Shown: positions 1 through 8,667, counted from the first letter of the stretch. The stretch is 64,000 bases of DNA from Pseudomonas borbori (GCF_900115555.1 NZ_FOWX01000015.1:1-64000); one strand, 5' to 3'. Numbers and translations: made by a program. The notes: generated by a model from the sequence alone, not told the origin.

Positions 1-1
1 C

Positions 2-388
2 CATCAGGCCTGCCGCCAGGGCTACAGCGCGCTGTACCTGCGCACTCCGCGCCTGCTGGAGCAACTGCGCATCGCACACGGCGACGGTAGCTTCGGGCGC
101 ACCCTGCAACAGCTGGCCAAGGTCGACGTCTTGATTTTGGACGACTGGGGCCTGGCCCCGCTGGAGGAAAATGCCCGGCATGACCTGCTGGAAGTGATCG
201 ACGACCGCGCCGGGAGCCGCTCCACCATCCTGACCAGCCAGCTTCCCGTCGATCACTGGCACGGCTGGATCAACGACCCCACGCTGGCCGACGCCTTGCT
301 CGATCGCCTGGTGCACAACGCCTACCGAATCGTGATGAAAGGTGAGTCACTGCGGCGGAAAAACACGGAGGAAGAAGCCGCATCGTGA
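2..388 (+). CDS. istB: IstB-like transposition helper ATPase, 5' end outside window
   Basis: This is the C-terminal 128 residues of an IstB/DnaA-like AAA+ ATPase, the partner of the IstA transposase in target choice and strand transfer of IS21 elements. The frame is open from the first bases of the window, so the start and the Walker A motif lie upstream. Visible family marks are the Walker B segment VLILDDWG (codons at 125-148), the sensor-like ILTSQLP stretch, and the C-terminal basic block [18 protein letters not shown], which is typical of IstB. The tail KNTEEEAAS and the TGA at 386-388 end it normally. The visible part is intact; whether the whole element is functional cannot be judged. 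Confidence 0.9.
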   Translation, partial: HQACRQGYSALYLRTPRLLEQLRIAHGDGSFGRTLQQLAKVDVLILDDWGLAPLEENARHDLLEVIDDRAGSRSTILTSQLPVDHWHGWINDPTLADALLDRLVHNAYRIVMKGESLRRKNTEEEAAS

Positions 389-431
389 CCGATGCGGTTA
401 GAATTTAGACCCCGCGCAATCGGGTGGAGGC

Positions 432-467
432 ACCGGTCACGTTGTTAGCGAAATGACCGGTCACGTT
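432..467. repeat. Direct repeats of the IS21 end
   Basis: ACCGGTCACGTT occurs at 432-443 and again at 456-467, a spacing of 24 bp. IS21-family ends characteristically carry such repeated internal sites for transposase binding, so these are probably part of the right end of the element. Confidence 0.65.
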
Positions 468-585
468 CACCGAAATCCGCATTCTCCGAAAGTAGCCGAT
501 ACACCAGCTTGCGATTGCCTTGCAGCAACTGCAACAGATAACGCTTTAGCCCTGTGCGCCAACCGTATTTGAGCAGCTTCTTCAT
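445..585 (-). pseudogene. LPS-locus ORF truncated by the IS21 insertion
   Basis: A minus-strand frame starts with ATG at 585, 24 bp after the stop of the fdtB-like gene and in the same direction. It begins MKKLLKYGWRTGLKR and reads about 35 native codons before running into IS sequence at 481; it then stops at TAA (447-445) after eleven IS-derived codons. The native part is basic and amphipathic and resembles the start of a glycosyltransferase or other sugar-locus protein, but it is too short to assign. Its position as the next gene of the waaL-kinase-fdt operon suggests an O-antigen role. I infer that the IS cut off the rest of this gene. Confidence 0.55.
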
Positions 586-609
586 GTATTTGAGCCGGCT
601 GCTACTGGT

Positions 610-1713
610 TTAGAGTGTTGCATTGTTGATCGCCTGAGCGACTTCGTGCGCTTGCTCGAGTGTCATGCTCGGGTCCATGGGTAGGCTCAGAACCTCATCG
701 TGCAGGCGCTCGGTGATCGGCAGTTGCAGATGACCGAGTTCCGGGTAGGCATTTTGCCGGTGCGGGGCGATGGGGTAATGAATCAGGGTCTGGATGCCGG
801 ACCGGGTCAGTTGTTGTTGCAGCTGTTCACGCTGTTTGCTGAGCACCACAAACAGGTGCCACACATGCTGTTGCTCTTCCCCCCAGGCGGGAAGTGTTAC
901 GGCGGGATGCTCGATCAGATCCAGGTAACAGCGAGCGATCCGGCGACGTTGTTCGGTCTGCCGATCCAGATGCTGCAACTTCACTCGCAATATGGCCGCC
1001 TGAATCTCATCCAGGCGGCTGTTTACCCCTTGAAACAGATTCCGGTACTTTTCATGGGAGCCATAATTGCGCAGTGCACGCAGGGTCTCGGCAAGCTCAT
1101 CATCGGATGTGGTGATGGCCCCGGCATCGCCCAAGGCGCCCAGGTTCTTGCCCGGATAGAAGCTGAAGCCGGCCGCATCTCCCCAGTTTCCGGCCTTGCG
1201 TCCCGATAAGCTGGCGCCATGCCCTTGGGCGGCGTCTTCGAGTACCAGGAGTTGATGCTCGCTGGCAAGGTCCAGGAGTTCCGGCATCTGCGCCAGGCGT
1301 CCGTACAGGTGCACCGGTATGATGGCTTTGGTGCGGGGAGTGATCGCGGCCGCGACTGCCGCGTGGGATAGATTGAAGCTGCCCTCGTCGGGTTCCACGA
1401 GCACCGGTTTCAAGTGGTTCTCGGTGATGGCCAGTAGCGTTGCTATATAGGTATTGGCCGGAACTATGACCTCGTCGCCTTCCTGAAGCCGACCTAACTC
1501 CAGCCAGGCCCGCAGAGTCAGTGTCAGCGCGTCTAGGCCATTGGCCACACCAATGCAGTGGGTGGTCGAACAGTAGGCGGCGAATTCTTGTTCAAATGCC
1601 GCGAGCTCATTGCCACCGATATACCAGCCCGAGTCGATGACGCGGGCGCAGGCGTCCAGTAGTTCGGTACGCAGTTCGGCATTGACGCTTTTAAGGTTCA
1701 GGAAGGGAATCAT
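610..1713 (-). CDS. fdtB: dTDP-3-keto-6-deoxyhexose 3-aminotransferase (FdtB/QdtB-like)
   Basis: This 367-residue PLP-dependent sugar aminotransferase of the DegT/DnrJ/EryC1/StrS family starts [10 protein letters not shown]. The cofactor aspartate sits in LEDAAQGHG (about residue 160) and the Schiff-base lysine is K189 in [15 protein letters not shown]. In the family context given by the adjacent 3,4-ketoisomerase and N-acetyltransferase, it should place an amino group on C3 of dTDP-3-keto-6-deoxyhexose, using glutamate. Its start overlaps the acetyltransferase gene by 23 bp, indicating translational coupling. Whether the product is Fuc3N (FdtB) or Qui3N (QdtB) depends on the ketoisomerase and cannot be read from this gene. 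GC content is visibly lower than in the core genes to the right, as is usual for O-antigen loci. Confidence 0.85.
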   Translation of the reverse strand: MIPFLNLKSVNAELRTELLDACARVIDSGWYIGGNELAAFEQEFAAYCSTTHCIGVANGLDALTLTLRAWLELGRLQEGDEVIVPANTYIATLLAITENHLKPVLVEPDEGSFNLSHAAVAAAITPRTKAIIPVHLYGRLAQMPELLDLASEHQLLVLEDAAQGHGASLSGRKAGNWGDAAGFSFYPGKNLGALGDAGAITTSDDELAETLRALRNYGSHEKYRNLFQGVNSRLDEIQAAILRVKLQHLDRQTEQRRRIARCYLDLIEHPAVTLPAWGEEQQHVWHLFVVLSKQREQLQQQLTRSGIQTLIHYPIAPHRQNAYPELGHLQLPITERLHDEVLSLPMDPSMTLEQAHEVAQAINNATL

Positions 1714-2176
1714 TTTCGTCCAGGAAGCGCAGGATGCGCGCAGGGTTGCCGATTACAACTGCGAATGCAGGGACATCTGTCGTGACTACGGCTCCCGCCC
1801 CCACCATGGCGTACTCGCCGATTATCACCCCGGGCAACAAGGTGGCATTGGCTCCAATCGAGGCGCCGCGCTTGATTCGTGGGCCGCTGTAGTGCGTTGG
1901 ATAAGCCTTGGAGCGGGGGGTTTTGTCATTACTAAAGGTCGCATTGGGGCCGATGAAGGCACCGTCCTCGATTACCGTGCCATCCCAGAGATAAACACCG
2001 GATTTGATCGTGACATCGTCGCCGATCACCACTTCGTTTTCGATGAAGGTGTGCGCGCAGATGTTGCAGTTCCGGCCTATTCGGGCATTGGGTAGTACGA
2101 CCGAATACTGCCAGATTCGCGTGCCCGCTCCAATGCTTGAGCTTTGCACGTCGGCTAGTCGATGAATCTCAGGCAT
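1691..2176 (-). CDS. fdtC: dTDP-3-amino-3,6-dideoxyhexose 3-N-acetyltransferase (FdtC/QdtC-like)
   Basis: This 161-residue protein is built of left-handed beta-helix hexapeptide repeats (for example [20 protein letters not shown] and [20 protein letters not shown]) and ends with the NPARILRFL cap seen in sugar N-acyltransferases. It lies between the ketoisomerase and aminotransferase genes, overlapping the former by 8 bp and the latter by 23 bp. The order ketoisomerase, acetyltransferase, aminotransferase is that of known dTDP-Fuc3NAc and dTDP-Qui3NAc clusters, so acetyl-CoA-dependent N-acetylation of the 3-amino sugar is the likely reaction. The length is at the short end for the family, but start and stop look intact. 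The acceptor stereochemistry is not determinable from sequence alone. Confidence 0.85.
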   Translation of the reverse strand: MPEIHRLADVQSSSIGAGTRIWQYSVVLPNARIGRNCNICAHTFIENEVVIGDDVTIKSGVYLWDGTVIEDGAFIGPNATFSNDKTPRSKAYPTHYSGPRIKRGASIGANATLLPGVIIGEYAMVGAGAVVTTDVPAFAVVIGNPARILRFLDENDSLPEP

Positions 2177-2573
2177 TTGCCGCCTCTTTTACGAACTGCT
2201 CATAGTCACGGATATAGTCGGACTCGTCGTAGTGCTCACTGGCGATGACCATCAGCACGCAATCGCTGGAAAAGTCGAACATTTCGTGCCAGACCATCGG
2301 CTCGATGCGCAGCCCCTGCGCGGGTGAGGCCAGTTTCAGCGTTTGCCTGTTCAGCCCGTCGTCCAGGAGGAAGCTGCAGCTGCCACTTAGGCAGACGGCA
2401 ACTTGTTCGAGTTTGCGGTGTGCATGGAAGCCCCGGTGAAAGCTATTACTAAGTTGGTAGAGGTAATACACCCGGCGAATTTCAAATGGGATTTCGTTCC
2501 CGCCCTCCAGCGCCACCAGTGCCCCGCGAGTGTCTGCAATTTCACGAAAATCAATCAGTTTGACTAGGCTCAT
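2169..2573 (-). CDS. fdtA: dTDP-4-keto-6-deoxyglucose 3,4-ketoisomerase (FdtA/QdtA-like cupin)
   Basis: This is a 134-residue WxcM-like cupin beginning [17 protein letters not shown]. The histidine-rich stretch [20 protein letters not shown] is the cupin motif that carries the catalytic histidine pair of FdtA/QdtA enzymes, and MVWHEMFDF supplies the second half. It would convert dTDP-4-keto-6-deoxyglucose to the 3-keto isomer, feeding the next two genes. The ATG at 2573 lies 4 bp after the kinase stop codon; a TTG seven codons upstream is possible but would overlap the kinase. rmlA and rmlB, needed to make the substrate, are not in this window and must be elsewhere. C4 stereochemistry (Fuc3N or Qui3N) is unresolved. 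Confidence 0.85.
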   Translation of the reverse strand: MSLVKLIDFREIADTRGALVALEGGNEIPFEIRRVYYLYQLSNSFHRGFHAHRKLEQVAVCLSGSCSFLLDDGLNRQTLKLASPAQGLRIEPMVWHEMFDFSSDCVLMVIASEHYDESDYIRDYEQFVKEAANA

Positions 2574-2577
2574 GCTG

Positions 2578-3255
2578 TTACCTGGAGGCTCCAAGGGGGG
2601 CGGTCTGGGACGCGTTTAGTTCGTGCATCAAACGATGGGCAGCGGGTTCTCCGGCGCTACTGGCATAGCCGCGAATCAATGCGGCCAGATGCAGGCTGGC
2701 AAGCCATTGAGCGTCTTCATGGTAGCGGAGCAAGTGACGGACATTGCGTTTGCGTTTCCAGCGGGGGAGTGGCTGGCCGCTGACCTGCATGTCGGATAAA
2801 TCAATCAGGCCGAAGCGCGTATCGGGCAGATAAAGCACATTGCCCAAGTGTAGAGAGCGGAAGTACACACCCAACTGGTGCAAGTGTCCGAGAAATGCGC
2901 CGAAACATTGAACCTCTGCCTCGCGTGCCTCGTCTGTCAAGGTTCTCCAGCGGTCGCGCAGGGTTTCCCCAGGCAGGGGGCGGTAGCGCACGCCATTCAG
3001 TTTCCGCTCGGGAATCAGCAGCAGCTCTTCGATATCCGGGGATGCTATGCCGAGTTGTTGCAGGCGCTTGGCATTATTGGCGAAGCGGCGTGCGGGGAGC
3101 GACCAAAGTGCCGACGACAGCAGGCGCTTGCGGCGATACAGCTTGAGGAAGTCGCCGTTCGCCAGGCAGGCCACCTTCAGGCCGAGGCCGTCTTCCTCGA
3201 TCGTCTTGGCGCCACGCAGCAGGGTATCGAGTTCCGTTGTGCTGAGGGTTCTCAT
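2578..3255 (-). CDS. LPS core kinase-like protein (WaaP/Kdo kinase superfamily)
   Basis: This 225-residue protein has a small eukaryotic-type kinase fold: a GLGLKVACLANGDFLKLYRR N-lobe with a lysine, a catalytic-loop-like SLHLGNVLYL (HxxN) and a DFG-equivalent GLIDLSDM. It is related to WaaP-type kinases that phosphorylate heptose or Kdo in the LPS inner core. It overlaps waaL by 4 bp (ATGA), so the two are translationally coupled; the same waaL-kinase pair is recalled in PAO1 (PA4999-PA4998). Its position in the operon supports a role in LPS core modification at the inner membrane. The exact phosphate acceptor is unknown, and the related Pseudomonas 'toluene tolerance' label is only annotation tradition. 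Confidence 0.75.
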   Translation of the reverse strand: MRTLSTTELDTLLRGAKTIEEDGLGLKVACLANGDFLKLYRRKRLLSSALWSLPARRFANNAKRLQQLGIASPDIEELLLIPERKLNGVRYRPLPGETLRDRWRTLTDEAREAEVQCFGAFLGHLHQLGVYFRSLHLGNVLYLPDTRFGLIDLSDMQVSGQPLPRWKRKRNVRHLLRYHEDAQWLASLHLAALIRGYASSAGEPAAHRLMHELNASQTAPLGASR

Positions 3256-4397
3256 GGTTTGCTCTGCAGGCGCTGACTAATGGATAGCGCGGCGACCAGG
3301 GAAATGGGGATCCAGATCAGGAACCAGTTCTCGTTGGGTCGGGAGAAAAAATTACTGCCTTCGCTCAGGCCTGCCGACAGGCCGTAGACGACCAGGGCGG
3401 ACGCCAGTTGGAACTTGCCTTGGTGCCGCTGTTGCAGGCAGCGCAGCAAGATCAGGCCATACATCAGCAGCCACAAGCTCAGGCCCACCAGGCCGAGTTC
3501 GAGCAGAACGGCCAGTTCGACATTGTGCGGATCGCTCAACGTCCAGCCGAGCCCTTTGATATTGAATACGAACTTGCTGTCGAATCCGTGGCCAATCCAT
3601 AGGTGCTCGCTGGCCTGGCGTATGGCTTCGCTCCAGAGTTGCGGGCGGAAGGACAGGCCGCGTTGCAGCAACAGCTCGGGCATGAAAACCATGCTGATGG
3701 CGGCGGCAACCATCAGTGCCGCGACCAGGTAGAGCGCCCGGCGGCTGGTGATCAGGAGCATCCACAGGCTAGTGAGGGTCAGGGCCAGCAGCGGCGTGCG
3801 CGAGCCGGTGGCCAGCAGGGCTACCAGCAGAGGCAAGGCGAGCAGGATCGGCAGCCAGTCATGGCGTTCGCTGCGGGTCAGCCAGGCGGCGATCCAGTAG
3901 GTGCAGAAAAAGCCCAGTACGTGGGAGGTGAGCAGCGGATTGCGCAGCGCGCCGGTGCCGATCAGGCGTGCCCCGGCTGAGGCGGTAGTGAAGTGAAAGT
4001 AGAGATTGATTAGGGCGGCCAGGACTGCGAGCAGGGCGCCGATGCGCAGGGTCTTGAGCAGCAACTGCTCGTCCTTGCAGGCGATCAGCGCGCAGGCCGC
4101 AAACATCATGAACACATACAGTGGCCGTTTGGCCAGCCCGCCCAGGCCGTCATCGGCCTGCGTCCAGGAGAGGCTGAGCAGCAGCCAGGCGGAAAAGGCC
4201 AGGAACACCAGCACTATGGGCTCGCGAAGGATTAGCCGTAGGTTATGTGGTGCAAGGATCAGGGCGAACAAGGCGGGGGCGGCAATCAGGCCGTAGTAAA
4301 ACTTGGTGAACAGACTGCCATTGGCAACCCAGAACAGGCCGGTCAGGAGTACCAGATAGCCCAGCGCCAGCCAATGGCGAACGATGCAGTTTTCCAT
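3252..4397 (-). CDS. waaL: O-antigen ligase WaaL
   Basis: This polytopic inner-membrane protein (381 residues from the ATG at 4397; an in-frame GTG at 4439 would add 14) has about ten to twelve hydrophobic segments and a large periplasmic loop near residues 250-320. That loop contains IGHGFDSKF and the SDPHN motif, whose histidine is conserved in the Wzy_C/WaaL family. WaaL joins undecaprenyl-linked O-antigen to lipid A-core on the periplasmic face. It heads a minus-strand operon with the kinase and fdt genes and is divergent from msbA, which flips lipid A-core. The neighbours make WaaL more likely than the related polymerase Wzy, though the family fold alone does not separate the two. Confidence 0.85.
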   Translation of the reverse strand: MENCIVRHWLALGYLVLLTGLFWVANGSLFTKFYYGLIAAPALFALILAPHNLRLILREPIVLVFLAFSAWLLLSLSWTQADDGLGGLAKRPLYVFMMFAACALIACKDEQLLLKTLRIGALLAVLAALINLYFHFTTASAGARLIGTGALRNPLLTSHVLGFFCTYWIAAWLTRSERHDWLPILLALPLLVALLATGSRTPLLALTLTSLWMLLITSRRALYLVAALMVAAAISMVFMPELLLQRGLSFRPQLWSEAIRQASEHLWIGHGFDSKFVFNIKGLGWTLSDPHNVELAVLLELGLVGLSLWLLMYGLILLRCLQQRHQGKFQLASALVVYGLSAGLSEGSNFFSRPNENWFLIWIPISLVAALSISQRLQSKP

Positions 4398-4553
4398 GAA
4401 CGATAAAGAGGGATTTGTCAGCGTTTGCGATGTCTGCACTGGACCAGGCCGGGGACTATTGAGAGTTGGGCATCTTAAAGCATCCGCCGGGAAGAGGCAG
4501 CCACTGCTGTGCTAAGCTCGTCAGCCTTTTCGGCCAAGTCGAAGCGTGAACGC

Positions 4554-6362
4554 ATGACCGACCTGTACTCAAACGCTACCCAAGCCTCCAGTCTGAAGAT
4601 CTATCTCAGACTGCTCGGTTACGTGAAGCCCTACATCGGCTACTTCGCGATCAGTATCCTCGGCTACGTCATCTTCGCGTCCACCCAGCCGATGCTCGCC
4701 GGCATTCTCAAGTACTTCGTCGATGGTCTGTCCAATCCCGAGGCGGTGCTGTTCCCGACGGTACCCTACCTGCGCGATCTGCAACTGCTGCAGGCCGTGC
4801 CGCTGCTGATTGTGCTGATCGCCGCCTGGCAGGGGGTCGGGGCCTATCTGGGTAATTACTTCCTGGCCAAGGTTTCCTTGGGGCTGGTGCACGATCTGCG
4901 CGTTTCCCTGTTCAACAGCCTGCTGGCGCTGCCCAACCGCTATTTCGACAATCACAACTCCGGGCATCTGATCTCGCGTATCACCTTCAACGTGACCATG
5001 GTCACCGGCGCGGCGACCGATGCGATCAAGGTGGTGATTCGCGAAGGCTTGACGGTGGTTTTCCTGTTCGCCTATCTGTTGTGGATGAATTGGCAACTGA
5101 CCCTGGTGATGCTGGCCATCCTGCCGGTGATTGCGCTGATGGTCGGCAGCGCGAGCAAGAAATTCCGCAAGCAAAGCAAGAAGATCCAGGTGGCCATGGG
5201 CGATGTCACCCATGTTGCCTCCGAGACCATTCAGGGCTATCGGGTGGTGCGCAGTTTTGGTGGCGAGGCCTATGAGTCCACGCGCTTCACCTCGGCCAGT
5301 CAGGACAACACCAACAAGCAACTGCGCATGACCAAGACCGGAGCGGTCTACACCCCCATGCTGCAACTGGTGATTTACAGCGCCATGGCGGTGCTGATGT
5401 TTCTGGTGCTATTGCTGCGCGGCGATGCCACGGCGGGCGACCTGGTGGCCTACATCACCGCCGCCGGCCTGCTGCCCAAGCCGATTCGCCAGCTCTCCGA
5501 GGTCAGCGCCAACATCCAGAAGGGCCTGGCTGCCGCCGACAGCATCTTCGAACAGCTCGACGAAGCCCCCGAGGTCGACCGCGGCACGGTCGAGCTTGAG
5601 CGGGTCAGCGGCCGTCTGGAGGTGCGCAATCTGAGCTTCCAGTACCCTGGCGCCGAGAAGCCGGTGCTCAACGATATTTGCTTCAGCGCCGAGCCGGGGC
5701 AGATGATCGCCCTGGTCGGGCGCTCCGGCAGCGGCAAGTCGACCCTGGCCAGCCTGATTCCGCGTTTCTATCACCATGAGACCGGACAGATTCTGCTCGA
5801 CGGGGTGGATGTCGAAAGCTACACATTGCGTAACCTGCGCCGACATATCGCCCTGGTGACGCAGCAGGTCACCCTGTTCAACGACAGCGTGGCCAATAAC
5901 ATCGCCTATGGCGACCTGGCCGATGCGCCGCGCGATGCCATCGAGCAGGCGGTCGAGGCGGCCTACGCCAAGGAGTTCATCGACAAGCTGCCGCAGGGGC
6001 TGGATACCGAGGTCGGCGAGAATGGCGTGCTGCTCTCCGGCGGCCAGCGCCAGCGTCTGGCGATAGCCCGGGCTCTGCTCAAGGACGCGCCGATTCTGGT
6101 GCTGGACGAGGCGACTTCGGCCCTCGATACCGAGTCCGAGCGACATATCCAGGCGGCCCTGGATCGAGTGATGAAGGGGCGGACCACGCTGGTCATCGCC
6201 CATCGTCTGTCGACCATCGAAAAAGCCGACCTGATTCTGGTGATGGATCAGGGGCGCATCGTCGAGCGTGGCACCCATGCCGCGCTGCTCGAGCAGAACG
6301 GTTTCTATGCGCGCCTGCATGCGCTGGGACTGGATGAAAGCGCGCCATTGGATATCGCCTGA
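4554..6362 (+). CDS. msbA: Lipid A export ABC transporter MsbA
   Basis: This is a 602-residue half-transporter with six transmembrane helices in the first 330 residues and an ABC ATPase domain behind them: Walker A GRSGSGKST near residue 389, signature LSGGQRQRL near 494, Walker B ILVLDEATSALD. It forms a homodimer that flips lipid A-core from the inner to the outer leaflet of the inner membrane. I chose the ATG at 4554 (MTDLYSNATQ) over the upstream GTG at 4509, whose 15-residue extension is not protein-like. The divergent waaL and downstream hldE are its usual Pseudomonas neighbours. Length is normal for MsbA (about 580-605). Confidence 0.95.
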   Translation: MTDLYSNATQASSLKIYLRLLGYVKPYIGYFAISILGYVIFASTQPMLAGILKYFVDGLSNPEAVLFPTVPYLRDLQLLQAVPLLIVLIAAWQGVGAYLGNYFLAKVSLGLVHDLRVSLFNSLLALPNRYFDNHNSGHLISRITFNVTMVTGAATDAIKVVIREGLTVVFLFAYLLWMNWQLTLVMLAILPVIALMVGSASKKFRKQSKKIQVAMGDVTHVASETIQGYRVVRSFGGEAYESTRFTSASQDNTNKQLRMTKTGAVYTPMLQLVIYSAMAVLMFLVLLLRGDATAGDLVAYITAAGLLPKPIRQLSEVSANIQKGLAAADSIFEQLDEAPEVDRGTVELERVSGRLEVRNLSFQYPGAEKPVLNDICFSAEPGQMIALVGRSGSGKSTLASLIPRFYHHETGQILLDGVDVESYTLRNLRRHIALVTQQVTLFNDSVANNIAYGDLADAPRDAIEQAVEAAYAKEFIDKLPQGLDTEVGENGVLLSGGQRQRLAIARALLKDAPILVLDEATSALDTESERHIQAALDRVMKGRTTLVIAHRLSTIEKADLILVMDQGRIVERGTHAALLEQNGFYARLHALGLDESAPLDIA

Positions 6363-6383
6363 TAAACTACGCGCCCGCCACTA

Positions 6384-6556
6384 GCAGACCGTTGAAAAAC
6401 TACCTGCGTTGGCGATACTGCGTTAAAAACAGGCTCGGATGCGAGCCCAGTCGGAATGCTCATTTACAGCACGTAAAGTCGAGTGCGACCCCAGTCGCTT
6501 CCTCGCCTGTTTTTGCCTTGTCTTGCCTGCCTCGCCTACGTTTTTCAACGGGCTGC
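6384..6556. repeat. 173-bp palindromic MITE-like element
   Basis: The stretch between msbA and hldE is an imperfect palindrome. Its ends are 17-bp terminal inverted repeats with 16 matches: GCAGACCGTTGAAAAAC at 6384-6400, and the complement of 6540-6556 reading GCAGCCCGTTGAAAAAC. Inner arms share AAAAACAGGC, and TTTAC/GTAAA (6463-6467, 6473-6477) flank a centre at 6470, exactly the midpoint. It has no coding potential of its own. Such terminally inverted, non-coding elements are commonly moved by a transposase in trans, and I recall similar copies in other Pseudomonas genomes. It would form a very long hairpin in the msbA-hldE transcript. Confidence 0.7.
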
Positions 6557-6576
6557 TTGAGGCCACCGGAGTTCAC

Positions 6577-8001
6577 ATGAAGTTGTCCATGCCCCGTTTC
6601 GACCAAGCCCCTGTCCTGGTGGTGGGCGATGTCATGCTCGACCGCTACTGGCATGGCGGCACCTCGCGGATTTCGCCGGAGGCGCCGGTGCCGGTGGTCA
6701 AGGTCGAGCAGATCGAAGACCGCCCGGGCGGTGCCGCCAACGTGGCGTTGAACATCGCCGCCCTCGGTGCGCCGGCGCTGCTGGTCGGCGTGACTGGCGA
6801 CGACGAGGCGGCCGCCAGCCTGAGCGACCGACTGCAGGCGGTGGGGGTCAAGACCCATTTCCAGCGTATCGTCGGCCAACCGACCATCGTCAAGCTGCGG
6901 GTCATGAGCCGCCATCAGCAACTGCTGCGCATGGACTTCGAACAACCCTTCAATACCGACTCCGCGGCCTTGGCGGTCGAGGTCGAGGCGTTGCTCGCCG
7001 GAGTCAAGGTGCTGGTGCTGTCCGACTACGGCAAGGGCGCGCTGCAGAATCATCAGGTGTTGATCCAGGCGGCGCTGGCCAAGGGCATCGCGGTGCTGGC
7101 CGACCCCAAGGGCAAGGATTTCTCGATCTACCGCGGCGTCAGTCTGATCACGCCGAACCTCAACGAGTTCGAGACCATCGTCGGTCATTGCGTCGACGAG
7201 GCCGAGCTGGTGGCCAAGGGCGCGCGCCTGATGCACGAGCTGGAGCTGGGCGCGCTGCTGATTACCCGCGGCGAGCACGGCATGACCCTGCTGCGCCCCG
7301 ATCATGCGGCGCTGCACCTGCCGGCCCGTGCCCGTGAAGTGTTCGACGTCACCGGTGCCGGCGATACGGTGATCTCGACCCTGGCAGCCTCCCTGGCCGC
7401 TGGCGAGGGGTTGCCCCAGGCCGTCGCCCTGGCCAATCTGGCCGCCGGTATCGTGGTCGGCAAGCTGGGTACCGCCGCGATCAGCGCGCCGGAATTGCGC
7501 CGGGCGATCCAGCGCGAGGCGGGTTCCGAGCGCGGCGTGCTTAGCCCGGATCAGCTGTTGCTGGCCATCGAGGACGCCCGCGCCCATGGCGAGAAGATCG
7601 TCTTCACCAACGGTTGTTTCGACATTCTGCATGCCGGCCACGTGGCTTACCTGGAGCAGGCCCGGGCCCAGGGCGATCGCCTGGTGCTGGCGGTCAACGA
7701 CGACGCCTCGGTCAGTCGCCTGAAGGGCCCCGGCCGGCCGATCAACTCGGTGGATCGGCGCATGGCCGTGCTCGCCGGCCTAGGCGCGGTGGACTGGGTG
7801 GTGAGCTTCAGCGAGGACACCCCGGAGAACCTGCTGCGCGAGGTCAAGCCGGACGTGCTGGTCAAGGGCGGCGACTACGGCATCGAGGGCGTAGTCGGCG
7901 CCGATATCGTGCACGCCTATGGCGGCGAAGTGCGGGTGCTGGGGCTGGTGGCAAACAGCTCGACCACCGCCATCGTCGAGAAGATTCGGGCAAAGGACTG
8001 A
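6577..8001 (+). CDS. hldE: Bifunctional heptose 7-phosphate kinase / heptose 1-phosphate adenylyltransferase
   Basis: This 474-residue protein fuses an N-terminal ribokinase-family domain (VVGDVMLDRYW near residue 12; GAGDT at 260-264 with the catalytic Asp) to a C-terminal nucleotidyltransferase domain (TNGCFDILHAGH, with HxGH at 352-355). HldE makes ADP-glycero-manno-heptose precursors for the LPS inner core in the cytoplasm. The start ATG at 6577 follows GGAG and gives the usual family length (about 475); longer upstream frames run into the palindromic element. A hexapeptide acyltransferase gene follows after 4 bp, and a decayed hldE 3' fragment lies at 8809-8958, so this copy may have been brought in or rebuilt by recombination. 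Confidence 0.95.
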   Translation: MKLSMPRFDQAPVLVVGDVMLDRYWHGGTSRISPEAPVPVVKVEQIEDRPGGAANVALNIAALGAPALLVGVTGDDEAAASLSDRLQAVGVKTHFQRIVGQPTIVKLRVMSRHQQLLRMDFEQPFNTDSAALAVEVEALLAGVKVLVLSDYGKGALQNHQVLIQAALAKGIAVLADPKGKDFSIYRGVSLITPNLNEFETIVGHCVDEAELVAKGARLMHELELGALLITRGEHGMTLLRPDHAALHLPARAREVFDVTGAGDTVISTLAASLAAGEGLPQAVALANLAAGIVVGKLGTAAISAPELRRAIQREAGSERGVLSPDQLLLAIEDARAHGEKIVFTNGCFDILHAGHVAYLEQARAQGDRLVLAVNDDASVSRLKGPGRPINSVDRRMAVLAGLGAVDWVVSFSEDTPENLLREVKPDVLVKGGDYGIEGVVGADIVHAYGGEVRVLGLVANSSTTAIVEKIRAKD

Positions 8002-8005
8002 GTTC

Positions 8006-8653
8006 ATGTTGAAAAAGATCGGCCTCGTATTGCGCAACCTTGGCTACAAGAATCGGTTCAGGATCAAGGCCGGCAACCATGTTGAGATTCCGGCCAGTGC
8101 CGCATGGCGGATGAAAAAGGTCACGATCAAGCTGGGAGGGCGCAACAACCGCCTGGTGCTTGGCGAGGGTGTGGAGATCACGCACTGCGAGATTCGCCTT
8201 GATGGCGAGGACAATCTGATCGAGATCGGCGCGCGTGCGCGCATCAGCTCTGGCAAGATCTATTTGCGCAACACACGCGGGCAGCACATTTGCATTGGCG
8301 CTGATACCACGGTGGAAGGTGCCTACCTGCTGGTTGACGAGGCCGCGAGCATCGATATCGGTAACGATTGCATGCTTTCCACTGACATTCTGATCCGTAC
8401 CGGCGACAAGCATTCGATCATCGACGTGGAAAGCGGCCGGCGGCTCAATCACTCTCGCAGTGTGAGTATCGCTGACCGGGTTTGGATTGGCCGTGACGTG
8501 CAAATACTCAAGGGTACGGTTCTGCATCCAGAAAGCGTGGTGGGAGCCTGTTCGTTGGTCTCCAAGGCCTTCGAGGAAGGCAACTGTGTCGTGGCGGGCG
8601 TACCGGCGAAGATTGTCAAACGAGGTATCCGCTGGGATCGCAGTTTTATCTAG
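8006..8653 (+). CDS. Hexapeptide-repeat acyltransferase (WbbJ-like)
   Basis: This 215-residue protein of the left-handed beta-helix acyltransferase type starts MLKKIGLVLRN, 4 bp after the hldE stop. The C-terminal half has the family hallmarks: NDCMLSTDILIRTGDKHSI with a histidine, VWIGRDVQILKG, and the closing GNCVVAGVPAKIVKRGI. Such enzymes acetylate sugars of LPS, O-antigen or exopolysaccharide using acetyl-CoA. Its base composition is less GC-rich than hldE. It is flanked by hldE and a relic of hldE, so it looks like an inserted accessory gene, probably modifying the LPS core or O-antigen sugar. The acceptor sugar cannot be inferred. In PAO1 I do not recall this gene next to rfaE/hldE. 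Confidence 0.8.
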   Translation: MLKKIGLVLRNLGYKNRFRIKAGNHVEIPASAAWRMKKVTIKLGGRNNRLVLGEGVEITHCEIRLDGEDNLIEIGARARISSGKIYLRNTRGQHICIGADTTVEGAYLLVDEAASIDIGNDCMLSTDILIRTGDKHSIIDVESGRRLNHSRSVSIADRVWIGRDVQILKGTVLHPESVVGACSLVSKAFEEGNCVVAGVPAKIVKRGIRWDRSFI

Positions 8654-8667
8654 CGATAACTCGAAGC

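Larger units (their letters stand above)
1..481 (+). mobile_element. IS21-family insertion sequence, right-hand part
   Basis: This is the downstream end of an IS21-type element: the distal part of istB and about 90 bp of non-coding end sequence. Two copies of ACCGGTCACGTT (432-443 and 456-467, 24 bp apart) followed by CGAAATCCGCA ending at 481 look like the repeated transposase-binding sites and the terminal CA of such an end. istA and the left end are outside the window, so a target-site duplication cannot be tested. The boundary at 481 is inferred from the CA dinucleotide and from the neighbouring LPS-type reading frame turning into IS sequence there. Confidence 0.8.
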
